Shown here one piece after another: positions 58,671 to 64,000 of a stretch of DNA of 64,000 nt. Under the pieces are notes generated by a model. That model was given only the letters and a program-made list of their open reading frames with translations, was not told the DNA's origin and ran no database searches. The stretch spans positions 7,464,490 through 7,528,489 of the forward strand of contig JBCFYV010011135.1 in assembly GCA_039000515.1 (NCBI GenBank), written 5' to 3'. Source of the DNA: Timema cristinae (lineage: Eukaryota; Arthropoda; Insecta; Phasmatodea; Timematidae). A program made the translations under genes and the position numbers. The first letter of the stretch is position 1. Each line of letters begins with the position of its first letter.

Positions 58671-58877
58671 GTTGCGTGGATCCATATCGACCGACAGATG
58701 ATCCTGACAATCCACAGACACGTCATAGCCAGAGTGCCCCGGTTCAGCGTTTCTCACGACAATCAGATGACTTGGTTGCTACATGTGAGTGGGGTTCAGC
58801 AGGAAGACCGAGGTACTACATGTGCCAGGTCAACACCAACCCCATGATTAGCCAAGTGGGATACCTTCAGGTTGTGG
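58671..58877 (+). CDS. DIP-type Ig-domain exon with a 1-nt deletion
   Basis: Part of a cell-surface immunoglobulin-superfamily gene of the DIP group, whose proteins bind Dpr partners at synapses. Acceptor TGTATACAG precedes 58671. The frame reads VAWIHIDRQMILTIHRHVIA, then RFSV and TWLLHV, then QQEDRG. It resumes one base out of frame as YYMCQVNTNPMISQVGYLQV. The W of the C strand and the YxC of the F strand of Ig domain 1 are present. Donor GTGAGT is at 58878. One base is missing after 58813 in the RG-YY region; with it the exon would be 208 nt, phase 0 in and phase 1 out, as the family expects before its V-PP linker. Strong protein conservation on both sides suggests a sequencing error or a very recent lesion. 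No other exon of the gene is recognised here. Confidence 0.82.
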
Positions 58878-59270
58878 GTGAGTGTTCTATTAGTCTATAA
58901 ATGGGAACTAGCCAGCTAACTTGGCTTCTGCATGAGTTTGCATCATTTCAAGAGGTTCTATGTAAACACAGTTCTTATAAGAGGCCAAGTGGGATACTTC
59001 CAATATGTTGGCGAGTGTTCTGTAGTCTATAAATGGGAACTAGCAGCTAACTGCTTCTGCATGAGTTTGCATCATTTCAATAGGTTCTAAGTAAATACAG
59101 TTCTTATAAGAGGCAAAGTGGGATACTTCCAATATGTTGGCGAGTGTTCCATCAGTCTTTACAAGAGAACCGGTCACTTGGCTTCTGCTTGAGTTTGCAC
59201 CAATTCACTAGGTTTGAAGTAAACATAGATCCCATGAGAACCCAAGTGGGGTACTTCCAAATATGGATGA
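58830..59270 (+). repeat. tandem copies of the exon 3' end and donor, 128-133 bp
   Basis: The block CAAGTGGGATAC…, with following intron sequence (CTATAAATGGGAACTAGC, TGCATGAGTTTGCATCATTT), recurs with AAGTGGG at 58854, 58987, 59116 and 59244. Copies 2 and 3 translate as VNTVLIRG(Q/K)VGYFQYVGE, while the last has VNIDPMRTQVGYFQI, close to the exon. Copies 2 and 3 have CGAGTG in place of the donor GTGAGT. Confidence 0.85.
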
Positions 59271-59274
59271 AAGC

Positions 59275-59968
59275 CGTATTAGAGAGCGATGGAGAGGGTA
59301 TTTTGAGCAATTGTAAAAAACTAAAGAAAGGGTCATAAAATAGGGAAAATGTTATAGGGGAGAAGGAATTAACAAAGCTGCAGTAATAAAAACAATACAA
59401 ATGTTAAATAATGGAATAGCTGGGTTATAGGCGGGATTACAATTAAATTCTTAAGTGTGGAAATGTGGAGGAATGGATCTATTTGCTAGATTGTTGGGAG
59501 TTGTTCAATGTGTGTGCTGGAATATCGAATGTTTCTAACGATTTTAAGAATGCTGTCGTATTCTTTTGTACAAAGGCAAAAGCAGTAAGAGTGAATGTAA
59601 TAATTATAGGGCAGTTAGTTTGTTGCATATTTCATGCAAAGCTTTTGGGAGAGTTTAAATTTAGGGGTTGCGTGAAAAAACTGCGGACAAAATTTAATGT
59701 GTGCAATGGGATTTCATGCCAGTAAATGTTTCATGGACCAGATATTTACATTGCAACAAGAAATTAGGAAATATATGGTAATAAGGAAGAAAATTTATTG
59801 TGCATTCGATGATTTGGAGAAATCATTCGATCACGTGAATAGGAGTATCTTATGGAATGTTCTTAGAGAGTATGGTGTTTATATATAGTTAGTAAATGCA
59901 ATTATGGCAGAGTATGATGGAGTAAAGCTTGCGCTAAGGTGAATGGAGCTTTGAGCGAATGGTTTTGT
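59275..59968 (+). pseudogene. LINE reverse-transcriptase, N-terminal part
   Basis: Decayed non-LTR pol. Readable blocks are INKAAVIKTIQMLNNGIAG, a GNVEEWI piece, NVSNDFKNAVVFF, then CMDQIFTLQQEIRKYMVIRK, CAFDDLEKSFDHVNRSILW and NVLREYGV, followed by VNAIMAEYDGVK. The order fits RT motifs 1-4 of RTE/CR1-like LINEs (DQIFTLQQ, FxDLEKAFDxVxRxxLW, VLREYGV). Stops and slips are frequent. Homology stops near 59968 and resumes at 61868. Confidence 0.72.
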
Positions 59969-61867
59969 TACCACCCACTCCACTACCTCTTATCTACGGC
60001 CACACTAGACTAAAAGGAAAGTGGGGGTAAGCTACATAAAAAAATAAAGTATAAAGACATTATTAGCAATTTGGTAAAAATATGAAAGTTTTATTTAAAT
60101 AATAATTTAAACAATAATTTACGTGGCCTCAAAAATACACCAGGGCTGTGTTGAAAATCATATAAAACAAATGCGCAGTACTATCAGTAAATGTTTCCAA
60201 ACATGAAACATGTTCTTAAGTCAACTAGTTCAGTCTGTAAGAGACAATCACTCGATAAACAATACAATGTCAGTTTCACAACAGTCAATATTAACAAAAC
60301 AACCTAAAGGGTTGACTATCCGAATAAATTACTTTATAAATATCTAGACAGATATTTATTGGTTACAAAAAGAAAAGAGCCAATGGGGATCTTTGAAATT
60401 TTACAAAAGTTTTCTGCTACGCTATATTGAATACAGACATACAAAGAAAATGGGAATTTAAATTTAATATCGTACAGATACTTCGGGGAACACAAGAGTT
60501 TGGCTTACAGACCATAAGTCAAACTCCCACGGGACTAATAAATGGTGACAATATTACGTGACGTTAACAAGAATCCCTACTTGTTAATAATAAAAACTAC
60601 ATAACATTAAACAGATTTTGTTATATAAAAATGAATAACATTCAAAGAAAGTCTAGACAAACTAAAATTAAATTCAATTAAATAATTTGGAAAATATTTA
60701 AAGCTAAAATCAATTCATCATGAAAATGTTTAAGTTACTTTACCAAACAATTCAAAATAAGAAAACATCGTCAAAAAGATGAGTTTACATTTAACAGCTA
60801 AATTCAAACAATTTAAATAAAATACTTCTAGCAAAAATTAGTTCAAAAATATGGCAATCAGATATATTGAGTGACTTCACTGACACTAGAGCCTGGTTGG
60901 TGGCAAAGATAATTAGGTGTCTCATTACAAAATTTAGTGTTACAAACAATATTAATTTTAGCAAATAGTTTACATTGTCTGTTCAGGTTTATTCCAATAA
61001 TTACGTTACTTTAATTTCAAATTTGAACAAGCCATAGTTAGGTTTATTAAAATAATATCGATTAAATAAATATATATAAAATACGAAAACATCCTAAAAA
61101 TGTCCAAGTCCAGGACAAGACTTGTCCTGACGGCGTCTAATACAATAGTCTAGGACATGATTTCTCCTGAAGGGGTCCAATTAATCGTCTAGGACATGAC
61201 TTCTCTTGAAGGAGTCCAGTTTAATAGTCGATTCATTTTCAGAATCACCGGGCCTAAATAGTATTTCTAGTCACTTGGGGTTTAAAAGGGACGGTGACGT
61301 CCCATCGGCCACTTAGATTGATGAAAATCAGCACGTACACCATCGTTCAAGCTTGGATTAGCTGGCCTCTCTTCATCACGTCCGCCAGTATTGACAAAAG
61401 ATCCCTTTGACCAGACATACATCCGTGACGTCCCACATCACGCGTTGTCCAGGTGGAAAACTCCGTCTTGCCCGCAGGGGGTAGGTAAGTCGTAATTCCG
61501 GTATTGTTATGAGCGTCATTCCTGAGTCCCATCGAATCACTTGGCACATCAGATGCAGTTACACTAAGGCTCATTCTTCCCACTCTTCGATTTAGGACGC
61601 GGCGAGTATAGTCCAGTTGAAGGTTGTTCTAGCCAGAAATACAAAGGTAAGTATGAACATTTTATTGATTGCAGGGAGTTTATTCTGGTTTGATATAGCT
61701 TAGTATTGTAGACAGATTTTACATTAGACTACAATAGAGAAACTTATTATTGCAGGAAGTTTATTAATATTGCGGTTTCACACGGAGTGGGTAGTATGAC
61801 TTGAAGATTAGTATGGGGGTGGTATGACTTGAAGATATATGGGGGGGGGGGTATGATGTAACATCAC
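59969..61867. other. 1.9-kb sequence splitting the LINE
   Basis: Begins ACCACCCACTCC and ends near GGAGTGGGTAGT (61783-61794), an inverted match of about nine bases that could be weak transposon ends; I see no target duplication. It contains three diverged copies of a repeat of about 55 bp (GTCTAGGACATGACTTCTC…GAAGGAGTCCA, 61100-61220) and a GC-richer block at 61220-61645 ending in an ideal splice donor AAAG|GTAAGT. The class is unknown. Confidence 0.4.
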
Positions 61868-62755
61868 AATGTTACAGTTTGACACTGAACATGGTGTTAG
61901 AAAAATTATTGTTATATCATCTTTTTTTAATGTTTTAACGAATACGTGTTTGAATGATTCTTGTGAAGACGCATTGGGTGTACAATTGGACAATATGAAT
62001 GTGACAATGGTGCTATATGCAGATGATTCTGTATTAGTGGTTGAGGATGAAAGTGACCTGCAGAATGAATGTGGTGACAGACAGAATGCATTCTTGTATA
62101 ATTGTTTTCAGAACTAAGTTGATAGTTTTTGGTAAGAATGGACCAGGAAATGATTGACACCCTAGTATGAATGGAAAACTGATAGGATGATTAAATTATG
62201 TTTTGCAGCTGGGCATAATGTTTTGTAAAATGAAAGGATATGTGATGAAATTAACATACAGATGAATTCGTCTCAGAGAGTACTGTAGTTGGATGTATGC
62301 GTGCTATTTCAAAGCACGAAGTAGTATTGAAAGAGGCGAAGATGGCAGTATATACAAGTTTGTTATTGCTAACATTGTTCTATGGATGTGAGGCGTGGTA
62401 TTGTAAAGAGAAACACAGTAGCAAGGTGAATGTAGTAGGAATGAGATATCTAAGAAATGTATGTGGAAAAACTCGTATGGACAGAGTATTAATGAATGAG
62501 TGATGAAGGAGTGGTGTTTGAAAGGGAATCTGAGCACTAAATGCTGAAGAAGTGTCTTACGTTGATATGGGACAGTTGAGAAGATGAGGGTGGATTGAGT
62601 GACGGAGCCATTAGATGAAGGTATAGTGTGTAGATCAAAAGGATGGGAGTAGGCCATGTAGGAAAAAGAGAACCATTAAGAGTTTTAAGCATAAATGAGA
62701 ATGACGTATGACTGGGTGTATGAATGTTGTTGAAGCAAATGTAGTATGCAAGCAT
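61868..62755 (+). pseudogene. LINE reverse-transcriptase, C-terminal part
   Basis: Contains the RT catalytic block VTMVLYADDSVLVVEDESDL (YADD at about 62015-62026). Next come AISKHEVVLKEAKMAVYTSL, LTLFYGCEAWYCKEKHSSKV and VVGMRYLRNVCGKTRMDRVL, the usual tail of arthropod LINE pol. Similarity fades by about 62755 (YDWVYE-like end). Frame slips and stops make it inactive. It continues the fragment at 59275-59968. Confidence 0.75.
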
Positions 62756-62867
62756 TGAGAAGTTTAGAGAGAGTTAGTAATGATGCACTAAGTATAGAGT
62801 TGTTTTTTTAGCTTTATTTACAAATTCTTGTCTACCTTGTAAGGAAACAACGTGATTAAGTATATAC

Positions 62868-62930
62868 GTAAGTGTGTGTATGTATGTACGTATGTGTGTA
62901 TATATGTATAGTATGTAGTATGTATGTATG

Positions 62931-62962
<32 letters not shown>

Positions 62963-63066
62963 TGTATGTATGTATGTATGTATGTATGTATTGTATGTAT
63001 GTATGTGTATGTATTATGTATGTATGTATGTATGTATGTATGTATGTATGTATGTATGTATGTGTA
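62868..63066. repeat. (TATG)n microsatellite
   Basis: About 200 bp of GTAT/TATG tetranucleotides with a few interruptions, about 110 bp after the last recognisable LINE coding sequence. It could have grown from a LINE 3' tail. Confidence 0.92.
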
Positions 63067-63069
63067 TAT

Positions 63070-63590
63070 TTATTTAATGTGTATGTATTATATGTAGTTT
63101 TTCATACAAGCCGTTATATTTTCGTATTTGCGTTTATTTGATCATTTTAAAATTCCAGATACTTAATGTGCCCTTTCGTAAACGACTGGTCATATTACCA
63201 CACGACTTATAAGCTAACTCAGATTTATAACAAACACCACATTCAAAACCTTTAATGGGTAAAGTCATATTTTTCCATGCAAAGTGTCCTTACAGCCCCA
63301 GAAATCGAACCCAAATACCCTGACTTGAAACTCTTATTGTGAGGTGTTTGTAGAAAACTCACTGGTGTGTAGAAATAACAATAAGAAGCAAAGTTTCTTG
63401 AGTGTTTTGGTGTGTCCCAGGTACCCTCCACGAGAAGCTTTGTTGTGCTTTCTTCACTTCCCCCAAGAAAAGCGTCTCCATAGTTACGACAAACAAAACT
63501 TTCTCTTAAAAACAAAACTTTTCAACTGGTATTTTTTTTAAGGAGTTCATTTGAATTCACGCTGGATCGCCCAGCCTCCTCTCCTTCCCT
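63070..63590. other. non-coding stretch with a tRNA-like B box
   Basis: AGAAATCGAACCCAAATACC near 63300 looks like the complement of a tRNA-like B box. No gene is recognised. Confidence 0.35.
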
Positions 63591-63597
63591 CCCAGAG

Positions 63598-63783
63598 TTA
63601 ATTGGGTAAGCCTCCAGACGCCACTGCTTGAAACGTACTAACTTTATATCCCTTTAACTGCCGTTTCTGTTTTGAGACTCTCTTCAGACTATTTAAAATA
63701 CTTCTCCGACGCGCGAGTAGTGAGGACACCCAGAACTTCTTCCCACTACTTTCTGCGTCTCCGTCTTCTGGTTTTGATGACAT
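63598..63783 (-). CDS. candidate first coding exon, unassigned
   Basis: Minus ATG at 63781-63783 opens 61 codons: MSSKPEDGDAESSGKK, then a basic segment with LARRRSILNSLKR and SKQKRQLKGYK. Composition is hydrophilic and charged, unlike the chance ORFs elsewhere. A possible donor GTTAGT follows the GYK codons near 63642. The area 63540-63990 is GC-richer, as first exons often are. No homologue is recognised, and the call rests on composition only. Confidence 0.25.
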   Translation of the reverse strand: MSSKPEDGDAESSGKKFWVSSLLARRRSILNSLKRVSKQKRQLKGYKVSTFQAVASGGLPN

Positions 63784-63789
63784 TAGCCT

Positions 63790-64000
63790 GCGGTAAAACT
63801 CTCTTCAAGTTGTGAGCCTGTTGAAGGGAAGGGGAGATTGGGGAGGCTGTGGGGGGAAGAAGGGAGGGTTAATGAAGAGAATGATGTATTGACGCCGAAA
63901 GTTTCACTCTCTGACCGAATAAATCACAGCTTGTGAAACGGGCCGCTCACCCCACCAGTTTCTCGCCCGAAACTTGAAACCAACAATAACTTGGTGGACC
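63790..64000. other. GC-richer end of window
   Basis: Purine-rich plus strand (GGGAAGGGGAGATTGGGGAG). It could be a promoter or 5' UTR for the candidate minus exon. Confidence 0.3.

Noticed and set aside
59144..59338. Separate small gene containing NIDPMRTQVGYFQ
   Set aside because: It is the fourth tandem copy of the DIP-type exon end, lacking an ATG-led frame of its own.
62872..63141. MYVCMYVC-repeat ORF as a cysteine-rich peptide
   Set aside because: A translation of the (TATG)n microsatellite.

Overview
The window looks like AT-rich, repeat-dense arthropod (most likely insect) nuclear DNA, mainly intergenic and intronic. Three things point there: a coding exon recognisable as part of a DIP-type (Dpr-interacting protein, immunoglobulin superfamily) gene at 58671-58877; several tRNA-derived SINE families, one with (AAT)n tails; and LINE, hAT-like, Helitron-like and Ty3/gypsy elements of insect type. 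There are no bacterial operons. Two runs of exactly 100 N (13168-13267, 50719-50818) are scaffold gaps.

Region by region. 1-13 kb: decayed LINE fragments (301-510 and 2290-2580 on minus, 7585-8125 on plus), SINE copies, minisatellites and one inverted-repeat MITE. 13-23.8 kb: more SINEs, a 62-bp satellite (18355-18912), a 563-bp foldback element (20770-21332) and a 46-bp minisatellite with a SINE inside it. 23821-31576: a complete, apparently young Ty3/gypsy LTR retrotransposon. 31.8-48 kb: inverted tRNA-like repeats, a LINE 3' fragment, a second 562-bp foldback copy in opposite orientation, a candidate TATA/Inr/DPE core promoter near 33.8 kb, a palindromic RFX X-box at 43423-43436 and a Helitron-type 3' end at 48109. 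48.9-52.65 kb: two near-identical 1.83-kb copies on either side of a scaffold gap, probably overlapping contig ends. 55-58.2 kb: a second Helitron-type end, a hAT-like MITE and two SINEs. 58.6-62.8 kb: the DIP-type exon, partial tandem copies of its 3' end and splice donor, then a LINE split by about 1.9 kb of other sequence.

The gypsy element is the most coherent genetic system. Its LTRs are nearly identical. A primer-binding site almost matches the 3' end of tRNA-Lys(1,2), and the leader carries an 18-bp minisatellite. Gag starts with two PHD-type C4HC3 zinc fingers and ends with a CCHC-like knuckle. A textbook -1 frameshift signal (GGGAAAC, short spacer, GC-rich stem, possible pseudoknot) precedes pol, which has protease, RT, RNase H, integrase and a GPY/F module. 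The non-coding tail carries a 41-bp repeat and an array of GGCCCT/AGGGCC hairpins, then a short polypurine tract. No env is present. I expect Gag and, by frameshifting, Gag-Pol to be made from one LTR-driven RNA. The tandem PHD fingers would be a plausible chromatin-reading module, which is inference.
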